Shown: positions 1 to 8,523, counted from the first letter of the stretch. The stretch is DNA of 29,706 nucleotides from CAYMND01 sp964465065 (GCA_964465065.1 CAYXHZ010000038.1:1-29706), one strand, 5' to 3'. Made by a program: numbers and translations. The notes: a model not told the origin generated them from the sequence alone.

Positions 1-138
1 TTTTCTCTTGGAAATGAAGACCAGTCAGGCCGGAACGGGGACTGTCAAAAAAAAATGGCTGCTGAAAATGGCGACAGGGGTATCAGCGCCGACCGTAAAA
101 ACGGCATTGTAGGCCGGAGCGGTCGGGGTGGTCAAAGT

Positions 139-167
139 TTGACTTGGCACTGCAATTCCGCTATGGT
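139..167 (+). promoter_or_regulatory. Sigma-70-like promoter of the small zinc-ribbon gene
   Basis: TTGACT at 139-144 and TATGGT at 162-167 are separated by 17 bp, which fits a sigma-70 promoter. The expected start is near 174, giving a leader of about 22 nt before the ATG at 196. The spacer also carries TTGGCAC, a good sigma-54 -24 half, but the -12 position reads TTCC instead of TTGC, so sigma-54 use is doubtful. I see nothing coding in 1-138. Confidence 0.5.
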
Positions 168-195
168 GAGACACTCGAAGGTACAGGAGAACAGA

Positions 196-408
196 ATGCC
201 GGAACCATCCTATCGCCACAAGGTGGCCATCAAATACAACGATACATCCCTCAAGGAATTCTGTGCCATATGCGGGGAGATCACTCTTCCGGAGATACCG
301 CTGGATCTTTTCATGAATGACAATCTCAAACCGGTCTGTGCCAAGTGCGGGATGAAATACGCCCCCGAATTGATCCGCCTTCTGGCCCACTATTACGAAA
401 AACGCTAG
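196..408 (+). CDS. Small zinc-ribbon protein, 70 aa, unknown function
   Basis: A 70-residue protein with two CxxC knuckles, CAICGE and CAKCG, about 26 residues apart, which is the pattern of a small structural zinc ribbon. No catalytic motif, signal peptide or membrane segment is visible. The reading frame is open further upstream (from 55), but I chose the ATG at 196 because AGGAGA (185-190) sits at the right distance and the upstream residues look like low-quality translated leader. It has its own promoter and converges with the response-regulator gene, with only 5 bp between the two stops. Small zinc ribbons of this kind can bind nucleic acid or other proteins, but nothing here says which, so the function is unknown. 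Confidence 0.6.
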   Translation: MPEPSYRHKVAIKYNDTSLKEFCAICGEITLPEIPLDLFMNDNLKPVCAKCGMKYAPELIRLLAHYYEKR

Positions 409-413
409 ACGGC

Positions 414-1838
414 CTACTCCTTTTCGTGGATCTTTTTCAATTTGACGTTGAGGGTCTGACGGGAGATGCCCAGCAGACGGGCGGCGATGCCCTGGTTGTC
501 GCCGGCCCGGTGCATGGCCTCCGCAATCAGGTGATTTTCCACTTCTTTGACCGTCGGCAGGGGATCGCAGGCGCTGAACAGGTCCATATCGGCTCCGACG
601 GCAGTTTTGTCCCCTGAAATGGCCGCTGCGGCGCATTGGTCGTGTCTCAAGGCTTCCCGGAAGGCGTCCAGCGACATGACTCCGGCGCGGTGACGGCTGC
701 AGGCGTCGAAAACCATGGAACGCAACTCCCGGACATTGCCCGGAAAGTGGTAGGCGTTCAGCAGGGTGTACAACTCGTCCGGAACCGTGGGCACCGGGCG
801 ATTCATTTCGGCGGCGGCCTTTTTGAGAAACAGGTCGACCAGCAGCGGAATATCCTCGCGCCTCTGTTTGAGGGAGGGCAGACTGATGTGGTGAACGGAC
901 AGACGGTAGAAGAGGTCGCGGCGGAACTGGCCCGATTCCATCCGCTGCCGCAGGTCCAGGTTGGTGGCGACAACCATCCTCGCGTCCGATTTGCGTGGCA
1001 AATCCGAACCCAGCGGGTAGTATTCGTGCTCCTGTATCAGGCGCAGCAGCTTGACTTGGGACTGCAGGCTCAGATCGCCGATCTCGTCGAGGAAGAGAAT
1101 GCCGCCGGCGGCCTGTTCCACCAGACCTTCCCGGTGCTGCACCGCATCGGTGAAGGCGCCGCGGTGGTGACCGAAAAGCGTGTCGGAAAACACCTGATCG
1201 TCCAGTCCGGCCACGTTGACGGCGATGAAGGGACCGCCGTATACGGCGTGCGCGGACCTGGCCAGCAGCTCTTTGCCGGTCCCGGTGGCGCCGGTGATCA
1301 GGATGGGTTCCCGGCTCGGGGCCAGGGCTTCGATATAGTGAAAGATGGCGCACATGCGGGGGCTGCGGGTGGTGATGGCCTCGAAGGCCTCGGGGTTCTT
1401 GAGGGCGGGTCCCATGAGCAGCTGCTGCTTGAGTTGATGATTCTGGCGTTTCAGCTCCTGCATTTCCACCACATGGCCGACGGCGGCGCCCAGGCGGCTG
1501 CGCTCCACCGGTTTGAGCAGGTAGTCGACCGCCCCCAGTTTCATGCATTGAACGGCAATTTTGACATCGTTGAGACCGGTTATCACGATCACCGGAATTT
1601 CCGGGTAGTCCTCGCGGATCTTTTCCAGGATGTCCGTTCCGGAGATATAGGGCATGGTCAGATCCAGAATCAACGTTTCGACCGGCTGTCGCTGCAGCAG
1701 GGGCAGCAGCTGCCGGCTGTCCTGAATGCAGATGACGTTGTCCCAGCCATGGCTGTTGAGGGCGAATTCGAAGCTCTTGAGAACCGAACTCTCGTCATCG
1801 ACGACCACGATGGGCAGCTGTGGGTTACTGTTGGTCAT
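414..1838 (-). CDS. Sigma-54-dependent response regulator (NtrC/AtoC type)
   Basis: This is a three-domain NtrC-family regulator of 474 aa. The receiver domain (about 8-125) has acidic residues D14-D15, the phospho-acceptor D59 (in LILDLTMP) and the switch K109 (in LLKP). The AAA+ domain (about 150-385) has Walker A GATGTGKE at 183-190 and Walker B ILFLDEIGD near 247-255. The C-terminus is a Fis-type helix-turn-helix (GIAARLLGISRQTLNVKL). The sigma-54 contact loop reads GAFTDA (227-232) rather than GAFTGA. The start at 1838 is supported by GGAGG 5 bp upstream and overlaps the kinase gene by 14 nt, so the two are translationally coupled. It is expected to be phosphorylated by the adjacent kinase and to activate a sigma-54 promoter. 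The target is unknown; the porin in the same operon is a plausible candidate. Confidence 0.93.
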   Translation of the reverse strand: MTNSNPQLPIVVVDDESSVLKSFEFALNSHGWDNVICIQDSRQLLPLLQRQPVETLILDLTMPYISGTDILEKIREDYPEIPVIVITGLNDVKIAVQCMKLGAVDYLLKPVERSRLGAAVGHVVEMQELKRQNHQLKQQLLMGPALKNPEAFEAITTRSPRMCAIFHYIEALAPSREPILITGATGTGKELLARSAHAVYGGPFIAVNVAGLDDQVFSDTLFGHHRGAFTDAVQHREGLVEQAAGGILFLDEIGDLSLQSQVKLLRLIQEHEYYPLGSDLPRKSDARMVVATNLDLRQRMESGQFRRDLFYRLSVHHISLPSLKQRREDIPLLVDLFLKKAAAEMNRPVPTVPDELYTLLNAYHFPGNVRELRSMVFDACSRHRAGVMSLDAFREALRHDQCAAAAISGDKTAVGADMDLFSACDPLPTVKEVENHLIAEAMHRAGDNQGIAARLLGISRQTLNVKLKKIHEKE

Positions 1839-2445
1839 GATTCGCCTCCGTATCGACCTTGTCTGGCTGGGCAGGAATCGAAACCGTCACCCGGGTTCCC
1901 TGACCGGGTTCGGATTGAATCTGCAGCTCACCGCCATGATCCTTGAGCAGGCTGAGGGAAACCGACAGCCCGAGCCCGGTTCCGCCCCGGTCGCGTTTGG
2001 TGGTGAAAAAAGGGTTCATGATCTGGTTCATATTCTCTTTGGGAATGCCGATGCCCTGATCGCTCACCTCGATGAGGACCATGCCGCTTTCCGCCTGATA
2101 GCTGGTGCTGACCGTGATGCCGTCGCTGCGGCTCTGCAGCGCGTGGCAGGCGTTCTGCAGCAGATTGACCACCACCTGCTCCAGGCGACGGAAGTTGCCG
2201 AAGACTGGTGGCAGGTCCGATGCATACCGGGTCGTGAAACGATCGGTGGTCTTGCTGATCTGATTGGAGATCAGTTTCACCGCCGAACGCACCACTTCGT
2301 TGATCATGACTCCGCTGTTCATATCCGCGTTGCCGGGGCGGGCAAAATCCTTGAGATCGTCGACGATGGCCTTGATGCGCCAGGCTCCCTGTTCGATATC
2401 CTCCAGCATCGTTGCCAGCGATTCCCGCAGCCGGGTGTAGGACAT
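1825..2445 (-). CDS. Sensor kinase, C-terminal ATPase fragment (downstream of an in-frame stop)
   Basis: A 206-residue piece holding the end of the dimerisation region and a complete HATPase domain: N-box NLLQNACHAL (94-103), G1 box DQGIGIP (129-135), FFTTK (146-150) and G2 box GGTGLGLS (154-161). It has no phospho-acceptor His. It is in the same reading frame as the upstream piece (2485-4470), separated by one TAA (2487-2485) and 13 sense codons (AYRESNGDFQIAG) that resemble the continuous linker of intact homologues. The first available ATG (2445) has no convincing Shine-Dalgarno site. The two pieces were therefore almost certainly one kinase gene. The fragment is either not translated, made by reinitiation, or an artefact of a base-calling error. 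It overlaps the response-regulator start by 14 nt. Confidence 0.75.
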   Translation of the reverse strand: MSYTRLRESLATMLEDIEQGAWRIKAIVDDLKDFARPGNADMNSGVMINEVVRSAVKLISNQISKTTDRFTTRYASDLPPVFGNFRRLEQVVVNLLQNACHALQSRSDGITVSTSYQAESGMVLIEVSDQGIGIPKENMNQIMNPFFTTKRDRGGTGLGLSVSLSLLKDHGGELQIQSEPGQGTRVTVSIPAQPDKVDTEANHDQQ

Positions 2446-2484
2446 TCCGGCGATCTGAAAATCGCCGTTGCTTTCCCGGTAGGC

Positions 2485-4470
2485 TTAGAAAATGGGCCGG
2501 GCGTCGCGCCAGACTTCGGCCAGTATGGAAATATTGAGCAGGATGGCGTTGTTGGGGTTGTTGATCTCGTGGGCCACGCCGGAAACCAGGGTGCCCAGGG
2601 CGGCCAGTTTGTCGGTCTGGATCAACTGTTCGCGGTGATGACGCTCGGCCTCTTCGGCCAGCTTGCGCTGGGTGATGTCGCGGACGAAGATGAAATCGAC
2701 CGCTCGACCATCGAAATCGACCAGGCCGGCATTCAGTTCCACCGCCAGTTCGGTCCCGCTACGGGTACGAAGACGGGTTTCGAAGATGGCGTTGCGTTGG
2801 GTTCCGTGCAGGCGGCTGTCGTAACTGTTCATGACCGCTTCCTGCTGGTCCGGCGCCACAATCAGGGACAATTCGCTGTTGATCAGACTCTGCCAAGGGC
2901 AGTCCAGCATTTCGACGATTTTCTTGTTGGCGAAAACGATGCGCTTGTCATCCACCAGCAGAATGCCGTCGTTGGCCCGTTCGACCAGACTGCGGTACTT
3001 GGTCTCGCTTTCCCTCAAGGCGGCGGCCACTTTCTCGGTGGCGTCGAACTGCTGCTGAAGCTTCTGGTGGGCGGCTTCCAGCTGCAGCGTCCTCTCCTTG
3101 ACTTTCAAATCCAGTTCGTCGCGGTTGCGTCGCAGCTCCTGGCGGGAACGGATGCGCAAGGTGATGTCCCGCACAAAGCCCATAACTGCCAGTTCATCCC
3201 GACTCTCGATGAGAAAGAGGCGGAATTCCAGGTGCAGCTGTTCCCCTGATGGCCTGGTGATCGGGCTTTCCATCATGTGGTATTTGTCGCGCAGTACTTC
3301 GCGCAGCAGGGAGGAATAATCGGTGTTGATTCCGTCGCCGATGAGACGGGCCGCCGATTTTCCGATGACCTCGTAGTAGGGAAGCTGCAGCATCGATAAA
3401 AATTTACGGTTGACTTGGGAAAAGACTCCGGGCTGACCCAGTTTGTCGACTCCGTGGATAAAAATGCCGTCGTTGCCGCGGTTGAATATCAATTGGAAAC
3501 GGGTCTTGCTGCGGCGCAGTTCCTCCATGGCCCGGGAGAGGCGGAAGACGTCCAGATAACCGACCACCAGCAGCAGGATGACCAGCAGGATCGTGCCCAG
3601 GACCAGAAACAGGTTGCGGATCTGAACCGCGCCTTGGATCAGTTCGGATTCGTTGATCATGGAATGAACGATCCAGCCGGACTGTTTCGATTGGCAGAAG
3701 GACATGAACTTGATGTGTCCGCGGAAATCGTAACGCAGAAAGCCGTTTTTCTCGCTGATCACCTTCTGCATCCAGGGTTCCGAAGACAGGTTCTCGAGGT
3801 TGAGGCTCTTGTCCAGATGGCCGATGTTGCGGCCGTTCAGGTCGGTGATGGCCACGTAACCCGTGTTGCCCACTTTGACCGGGAGCAGGAACTTGTCCAG
3901 AAAATCGTCCCATTCCAGGGATGTGCCCACGGCCCCCAACAGTTTGCCCTTGTCGTCGAAAACGCCTTCGATGATGACTGCCACCAGCCGGCCGGTCACC
4001 GGCGAACGTTCGATCTTGGGGCTGAACAACTGTTTGAATCCGCCTGCAGCGAAAACGGGCCAGTAGCCGCGCTGCTGCAGATTGATGCCGGAACCGGCCT
4101 TTCCCTGGTGGGTGTCGGCCAGGATGGTGCCCTCCCTGTCGGTAACGAAGATGGCCTCGTAGCCGCCCATGACCTCGAAATAATGGCGCAGGATGGGTTT
4201 GCAGGCGGACGGATCGTTCACCAGCATTTCCCGGATCAGGGGGGAGCTGGCCAGAAGGTGCACGCAGTTGCGCTTCTCCAGCAACCAGGCATCGACCGTT
4301 TCGGTCACGCCTTCGGTGATGGCCGTCAGGTACTTGCGCGCCATGTGGTTGGCGTCGCGGATACTCAGGTTGTAATGGGCCAGTGCCAGAGCCAACACCA
4401 GCACAAAGACGGCCAGGCTGATGATGATCATCAGTCTGCGGTTGAATAACTGGGCCTGCTTGGTTTTCAT
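2485..4470 (-). CDS. Membrane sensor histidine kinase, N-terminal part ending at a premature TAA
   Basis: The 661-aa product has TM1 at about 13-31 and a periplasmic dCache-like sensor at about 35-285 (with GYEAIFVTDREGTILADT and a second GNTGYVAITDLNG repeat). TM2 is at 287-305, followed by PAS at about 322-440, a coiled coil at 440-490, and a second PAS at about 490-602. Last comes a HisKA motif with phospho-acceptor H634 (SGVAHEINNP). It stops at residue 661, before the catalytic ATPase domain, which continues in frame after one TAA as 2445-1825. The rejoined protein would be about 881 residues, normal for this architecture. The Cache domain suggests a small extracellular ligand such as an organic acid or amino acid. 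As read, the kinase could dimerise and accept phosphate but could not bind ATP. Confidence 0.85.
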   Translation of the reverse strand: MKTKQAQLFNRRLMIIISLAVFVLVLALALAHYNLSIRDANHMARKYLTAITEGVTETVDAWLLEKRNCVHLLASSPLIREMLVNDPSACKPILRHYFEVMGGYEAIFVTDREGTILADTHQGKAGSGINLQQRGYWPVFAAGGFKQLFSPKIERSPVTGRLVAVIIEGVFDDKGKLLGAVGTSLEWDDFLDKFLLPVKVGNTGYVAITDLNGRNIGHLDKSLNLENLSSEPWMQKVISEKNGFLRYDFRGHIKFMSFCQSKQSGWIVHSMINESELIQGAVQIRNLFLVLGTILLVILLLVVGYLDVFRLSRAMEELRRSKTRFQLIFNRGNDGIFIHGVDKLGQPGVFSQVNRKFLSMLQLPYYEVIGKSAARLIGDGINTDYSSLLREVLRDKYHMMESPITRPSGEQLHLEFRLFLIESRDELAVMGFVRDITLRIRSRQELRRNRDELDLKVKERTLQLEAAHQKLQQQFDATEKVAAALRESETKYRSLVERANDGILLVDDKRIVFANKKIVEMLDCPWQSLINSELSLIVAPDQQEAVMNSYDSRLHGTQRNAIFETRLRTRSGTELAVELNAGLVDFDGRAVDFIFVRDITQRKLAEEAERHHREQLIQTDKLAALGTLVSGVAHEINNPNNAILLNISILAEVWRDARPIF

Positions 4471-4502
4471 ACTGCTGGGCAGGTGGGCGTCATGGCCGGA
4501 AT

Positions 4503-5615
4503 CTAGAGAATCTTCGCGCCGAAACTGTACTGGAGGTTGAGGATGAATATATTGTTTCTCAGATTCAGCGGATCGCCGTCCAGGTCGCTTTCGTTGCGGA
4601 AGACGATGTTGGCCTGGAAACGCAGCGCGTCGCTGGCCTGGTAACTCAGCCCCAGGGTGATGTGATCGTAGCGGTTGACCTTGTACTTGTCGGTTTTACC
4701 GACCACCGGCGTATAACTGTCGTAGCGGAAGACGGGGCTGAAGCGCTCGATATGGTAACTGGCCGACAGCCAGAAGCCCCGCCATTCGGTCAGCTGATCG
4801 GTCAGACCGTACTCGCCGGCGATGTATTCCATTTTGACGAACAGGTTCTCCAGTTTGAAAAAAAGGTTGGCGCCGTACGAGGTGTTCTTGGTATCCTGGT
4901 GGTCGACCAGGCTGTTGCTGAAAAACGCCCCGATGTCCAGGCTGTCGATGGGCCGGGTTTCGATTCTGCCCCAGAATTTGAGTCCGCTCTGCGGGAACGA
5001 ATAGACGGCCTGGCTGAGTTGATTGTCGAAGGGGTCCTCGCCGCTGCTGTTGGCGAACATGAGGTAGTAGCGGGCCCGTTCCTGCATGATGCTGCCGCTC
5101 ATCATCAGCCCGATGTTGCGGTATACCCGTAACGAGGTGTTGCTGTTCCACCACTGGGTGATCATCGCCGGTTCGATGCAATCGAGCTGGTCAGCCGGGG
5201 TCAGTTCCCCGGAGATGGCGCCTGGAACCGGGAACAGACCGGCGCGCAGCGAAAAGCTCGGCGAGAAGGCGTAATCCAGGTATGCGTCCAGGATGTTGGC
5301 CTGCAGACGGTCCCAGGAGAAGCTGAGCCGCCAGCTCAGATTTTTGCTGAAGCTGCCGGTCGGATTGAGGCGTACCCGGGGCAGGCTGAAGCCGTAGACG
5401 CTGCTGGCCGAGTCGCTGTCCCGCTCGGGGTTTTCGGCCAGGGAAAACCAGGTCTGAACGAATGCGTTGAACTGAAGCGTCGGCTGGTTGCCGGTGCCGG
5501 TCGGTTCGTCGGCGCCCAGACTTGCGGTGTTCAGAAAGAGTATCAGAGGGAGCGCCATCGGGAAAGCGAACAGGAGAGAACGATGTTTCCGGGTCGGTGA
5601 ATATACTGATTTCAT
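4503..5615 (-). CDS. Outer-membrane porin, phosphate-selective porin O/P-like
   Basis: A roughly 370-residue exported beta-barrel. The N-terminus is a signal peptide: a basic stretch (PTRKHR), a hydrophobic core (LLFAFPMALPLILFL) and a likely cleavage site near ASLGA-DE. The rest alternates polar and aromatic residues in the way of transmembrane strands, including RVRLNPTGSFSKNLSWRLSF, and ends in a final strand NLQYSFGAKIL. The overall pattern resembles the porin O/P family, but substrate specificity cannot be read. An upstream TTG at 5627 is possible; I prefer the ATG at 5615 because GAGGA lies about 6 nt before it. It is the first gene of the minus-strand operon, 32 bp upstream of the sensor kinase, which suggests the kinase senses a solute that the porin imports. 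Confidence 0.72.
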   Translation of the reverse strand: MKSVYSPTRKHRSLLFAFPMALPLILFLNTASLGADEPTGTGNQPTLQFNAFVQTWFSLAENPERDSDSASSVYGFSLPRVRLNPTGSFSKNLSWRLSFSWDRLQANILDAYLDYAFSPSFSLRAGLFPVPGAISGELTPADQLDCIEPAMITQWWNSNTSLRVYRNIGLMMSGSIMQERARYYLMFANSSGEDPFDNQLSQAVYSFPQSGLKFWGRIETRPIDSLDIGAFFSNSLVDHQDTKNTSYGANLFFKLENLFVKMEYIAGEYGLTDQLTEWRGFWLSASYHIERFSPVFRYDSYTPVVGKTDKYKVNRYDHITLGLSYQASDALRFQANIVFRNESDLDGDPLNLRNNIFILNLQYSFGAKIL

Positions 5616-5699
5616 GGGCATCCTCAATTCAGGATGGTATTATAAGTCACGGCCGCTGTCAAATTGAGCGTGAAAAAACCGAGGACGACGATCAGGCCC

Positions 5700-5729
5700 T
5701 TGCATTTCCAACCCGTTTCAGGGTAGAAT
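5700..5729 (+). promoter_or_regulatory. Sigma-70 promoter for tRNA-Ser (possibly also SRP RNA)
   Basis: TTGCAT (5700-5705) and TAGAAT (5724-5729) are 18 bp apart. The expected start is near 5736, ten bases before the mature tRNA 5' end. No separate well-spaced promoter is visible before the SRP RNA, so read-through from this promoter is plausible. Confidence 0.55.
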
Positions 5730-5745
5730 GTCGATCTTAAAACTT

Positions 5746-5832
<87 letters not shown>

Positions 5833-5862
5833 GATTACATTTGACATGATATTGAACTAATC

Positions 5863-5962
5863 GGGTCCAGGAACCTGACGGTTCAGGCCTGTGAACCGTG
5901 TCAGGACCGAAAGGTAGCAGCAATAAGCGGGTACCTGAAGGCGTTCAGGACCTCCTGGACCT
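5863..5962 (+). ncRNA. ffs: Signal recognition particle RNA, small bacterial (4.5S) type
   Basis: The domain IV signature is present: GTCAGGACC (5900-5908), a GAAA tetraloop (5909-5912), then GGTAGCAGC. It matches the conserved Ffh-binding hairpin with its symmetric and asymmetric internal loops. The ends pair perfectly, GGTCCAGGA (5864-5872) with TCCTGGACC (5953-5961), giving a roughly 100-nt rod followed by a run of T. The RNA binds Ffh and targets membrane and secreted proteins co-translationally. Position between tRNA-Ser and dnaX is a common bacterial arrangement. The exact ends are inferred from pairing. Confidence 0.88.
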
Positions 5963-5973
5963 TCTTTTTTTTC
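5963..5973 (+). terminator. U-tract terminator of the SRP RNA
   Basis: Eight consecutive T (5965-5972) follow directly after the closing stem of the SRP RNA. A short local hairpin CCTGAA/TTCAGG (5934-5949) also lies just upstream. Together they would work as an intrinsic terminator that separates the RNA gene from dnaX. Confidence 0.5.
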
Positions 5974-6005
5974 CATCCTGACCCCGGCCGGTTCAGGGAG
6001 GCGCC

Positions 6006-7559
6006 ATGTATCTGGCTTTGGCCCGCAAGTATCGCCCGCAGCGGTTTTCCGACCTGATCGGGCAGCCCCATGTGACCCGAACCCTTCAGAACGCCATCAT
6101 TCAGAAAAAGCTGTACCCGGCGCTGATCTTTTCCGGTGTCAAAGGGGTTGGCAAGACCTCGGCGGCGCGGATACTGGCCAAAATCCTCAACTGCTCCGAT
6201 TTGCAGGACGGTGAGCCCTGCAACCATTGCGATATCTGTCAGGAGATCACCGCCGACCGTTCGCCGGATTACATCGAAATCGACGGCGCCTCCAACAACG
6301 GCGTGGAGGAGGTCCGCAACCTCCGCGAAAAAGTCCGCTACAAGCCTTTGAAGAACCCGTATCGGGTGGTGGTTATCGACGAAGTCCACATGCTGTCCAA
6401 TTCAGCCTGGAACGCTCTGCTCAAGACCATCGAGGAACCGCCCGAGCATACCTACTTCATTCTGGCCACCACCGATTTTCACAAGATACCGGCCACCATC
6501 GTTTCCCGCTGCCAGCACTTCGAGTTCAAGACCATCGCCCTGGATGTGATCAAACAGCTGTTGCGGGAAATCTGCGACAAGGAAGGGGTGAAGATCACCG
6601 ATTACGCTTTGTTCATGGTGGCCAAGTCGGCCGAAGGCAGCCTGCGTGACGCCAAGAAGGTCCTGGACCAGGCCATCGCGCTGGCCAAGGGCGAGGTCAA
6701 AGATCAGGATGTTGTGGATATCCTGGGCGTGGTCGAGGAAGAGGTGTTCATCGCTTTGACCGAGGCGGTGCTCAGGTCCGACCGGCCCGCGGTCATCCAG
6801 TCCATCCAGCACCTGTGCGAAGGCGGCATGGACCTGCGCGTTTTTTACACCGAATACCTCAAGTTCCTGCGTGACCTGATCATTTTCAAGACCGTGCCGC
6901 AGGGGGCGGGTCTGCACAACCTCAACCCCGCCAACCTCAAGCGGCTGCACGATGTGTTGGACGGGGTGGGCGAGGTCGAACTGCTGCGCCTCTTCCATAC
7001 GGCCAAGGATCTCGAACAGACCATGCGCAACACCGAAAATCCCCGGATCATGCTCGAATACCTGTTCGTGAAATTGAGCTACTTCCCCCGGCTGGTACCC
7101 ATCGAGGACGCCTTGGCCAGACTGGGTCAGCCGCGCGGCGGCGACGGCGGGTCGGCGCTCCGATCCGGAGCCGCCATGCAGCGGCAAGCCGCTCCATCCA
7201 TGGATCCGCAAACTTTGGCGACGGAATTGCCGGCCTGTTTCCGCGGCAGTAAAAACCGCCTGGAGGCCGCCCTGAGTGCGGCCGACATCCATCTCGACGG
7301 CGACCTGGTACGCATCGTCTTGCAGGCGCAGGCCCTGGCCGGACAGCGGGTGATCCAAGACAACATCGCCGAGGTGCAAGCCAGGGCGTCGGCATTGCTG
7401 GGCAGACCGGTCCGGGTCAGCGTGCTCGCCGATCAGGAAACCGCCTTGCCCAGCGAAGCCGAAGTGGTCGATCAGATAAAAAAAGACGAAAGGATCTCCT
7501 CTCTGGCCGAGAAAATCAAAGGGCAGATCATTTCAATCGAACAGATAAAAGGAGAATGA
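6006..7559 (+). CDS. dnaX: DNA polymerase III subunit gamma/tau
   Basis: The clamp-loader ATPase subunit, 517 aa. Visible are the N-terminal LARKYRPQRFSDLIGQ, Walker A GVKGVGKT (44-51), the zinc module cysteines C63, C72, C75 and C78, Walker B with DEVH (125-128), and the SRC motif (167-169) carrying the arginine finger. After the collar domain (about 230-360) there is a short variable linker and a C-terminal domain of about 120 residues. The protein is thus shorter than enterobacterial tau, but longer than the bare gamma core. GGGAGG lies just upstream of the ATG. ybaB begins 2 nt after the stop and recR follows, so the three form the conserved dnaX-ybaB-recR operon. I saw no obvious slippery A-run that would generate a gamma form. 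Confidence 0.97.
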   Translation: MYLALARKYRPQRFSDLIGQPHVTRTLQNAIIQKKLYPALIFSGVKGVGKTSAARILAKILNCSDLQDGEPCNHCDICQEITADRSPDYIEIDGASNNGVEEVRNLREKVRYKPLKNPYRVVVIDEVHMLSNSAWNALLKTIEEPPEHTYFILATTDFHKIPATIVSRCQHFEFKTIALDVIKQLLREICDKEGVKITDYALFMVAKSAEGSLRDAKKVLDQAIALAKGEVKDQDVVDILGVVEEEVFIALTEAVLRSDRPAVIQSIQHLCEGGMDLRVFYTEYLKFLRDLIIFKTVPQGAGLHNLNPANLKRLHDVLDGVGEVELLRLFHTAKDLEQTMRNTENPRIMLEYLFVKLSYFPRLVPIEDALARLGQPRGGDGGSALRSGAAMQRQAAPSMDPQTLATELPACFRGSKNRLEAALSAADIHLDGDLVRIVLQAQALAGQRVIQDNIAEVQARASALLGRPVRVSVLADQETALPSEAEVVDQIKKDERISSLAEKIKGQIISIEQIKGE

Positions 7560-7561
7560 CC

Positions 7562-7885
7562 ATGGCCAAGATACCCAACATGAACCAGATCATGAAGATG
7601 GCTCAGAATATGTCCCAGCAGATGGAAGAAAAGATGAGCTCGCTGAGCGTGGAAGGCAATGCCGGCGGAGGCATGGTCAAGCTGACCATGAACGGTCACA
7701 AGATGGTGAGCGATATCCGGATTTCGCCGGAGGTGGTCGATCCGGACGACGTCGAGATGCTTCAGGACCTGATCGTCGCGGCCCTCAACGACGCCATATC
7801 CCGGGTCGATGAAGAGATGAAGGGCAACCTGGGCGGTATGATGCCCGGCGGCATGCCCGGCGGCTTCCCCTTTCCAGGTTTCTAA
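7562..7885 (+). CDS. ybaB: YbaB/EbfC nucleoid-associated protein
   Basis: A 107-residue protein with the family's typical features: an N-terminal helix rich in Met and Gln (NQIMKMAQNMSQQMEEKM), the central VEGNAGGGMVKLTMNGH strand segment, and a Gly/Met/Pro-rich tail (GGMMPGGMPGGFPFPGF). Members bind DNA as dimers. An in-frame ATG at 7556 lies directly against the GGAGA element and overlaps the dnaX stop; the ATG at 7562 has proper spacing and was chosen. Its stop is immediately followed by the recR start. Its cellular role is usually given as nucleoid organisation or support of RecR-linked repair, but the sequence itself does not show which. Confidence 0.93.
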   Translation: MAKIPNMNQIMKMAQNMSQQMEEKMSSLSVEGNAGGGMVKLTMNGHKMVSDIRISPEVVDPDDVEMLQDLIVAALNDAISRVDEEMKGNLGGMMPGGMPGGFPFPGF

Positions 7886-8497
7886 ATGAGTCAGATTTCG
7901 TCCGGTTCCGTTTTTCAACTGATCGAGGAATTGAAGCATCTGCCCGGACTGGGTCCCAAATCCGCTCAGCGAATCGCGTTTCACCTGCTGAAATCTCCGC
8001 TGGAACAGGTGCAGGCTTTGGCAGCCGCCATGCTCGCCGCCCGCCAGAACACCCGTCTGTGCGCCCGCTGTAACCTGATCAGTGACCAGGAACTGTGCCC
8101 GATCTGCCGCGACCCCAGGCGTGACGACAGTATCATCTGCGTCGTCGAAGAACCGTTCAATGTTTTTTCCATTGAAAAATCGGCCTCTTTCCAGGGTCGT
8201 TACCATGTCCTGCACGGCAACCTGTCTCCGCTTCGGGGTATCGGCCCGGACGAGTTGAAAATCGCCGGTTTGATCGAACGCCTGAAATCGCCGCAGCTCC
8301 GCGAGGTCATATTGGCCACCAGCCCGACCACGGAAGGCAACGCCACCGCCCATTACCTCTCGGAACTGATCCGGGGACACGGAAAACGGGTGAGCCGGAT
8401 CGCGCTGGGCATACCGATCGGCGCCGACATGGACTACGTGGATTCGGTCACCATCGGCCGCGCTCTGGAAGGCCGGGTGTTTTTGCACGGTGAATAA
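7886..8497 (+). CDS. recR: Recombination mediator protein RecR
   Basis: 203 aa, the standard family length. The N-terminal helix-hairpin-helix (LKHLPGLGPKSAQRIAFHLL) is followed by a four-Cys zinc finger (C59, C62, C71, C74) and a Toprim domain (CVVEEPFNVFSIE; LATSPTTEGNATAHYL). It ends with the typical GIPIGADMDYVDSVTIGRALEGR tail. With RecF/RecO it loads RecA onto SSB-coated single-stranded DNA. The start codon directly follows the ybaB stop, so the two are coupled. Confidence 0.97.
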   Translation: MSQISSGSVFQLIEELKHLPGLGPKSAQRIAFHLLKSPLEQVQALAAAMLAARQNTRLCARCNLISDQELCPICRDPRRDDSIICVVEEPFNVFSIEKSASFQGRYHVLHGNLSPLRGIGPDELKIAGLIERLKSPQLREVILATSPTTEGNATAHYLSELIRGHGKRVSRIALGIPIGADMDYVDSVTIGRALEGRVFLHGE

Positions 8498-8523
8498 AAT
8501 CGAACCGATGAAAAAATACGCTA

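Noticed and set aside
144..161. Sigma-54-like TTGGCAC before the first small gene
   Set aside because: The -24 half is good, but the required GC at -12 reads CC. A well-spaced sigma-70 promoter covers the same bases.
25..1548. A 507-codon open frame on the minus strand over the response regulator
   Set aside because: It is an alternative frame of a GC-rich gene. Its product is rich in Arg, Pro and Gly with no domain, while the regulator frame shows full receiver, AAA+ and HTH motifs.
5639..5662. TATAAT and TTGACA upstream of the porin (minus strand)
   Set aside because: Both hexamers are perfect but only 12 bp apart, too close for sigma-70. TATAAT may still act as a -10 with a poor -35.
5695..5720. 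Sigma-54-like GG-N10-GC upstream of the porin on the minus strand
   Set aside because: Only the GG and GC match; the rest (TTGGAAAT ... GGGC) is far from consensus, so chance is likely.
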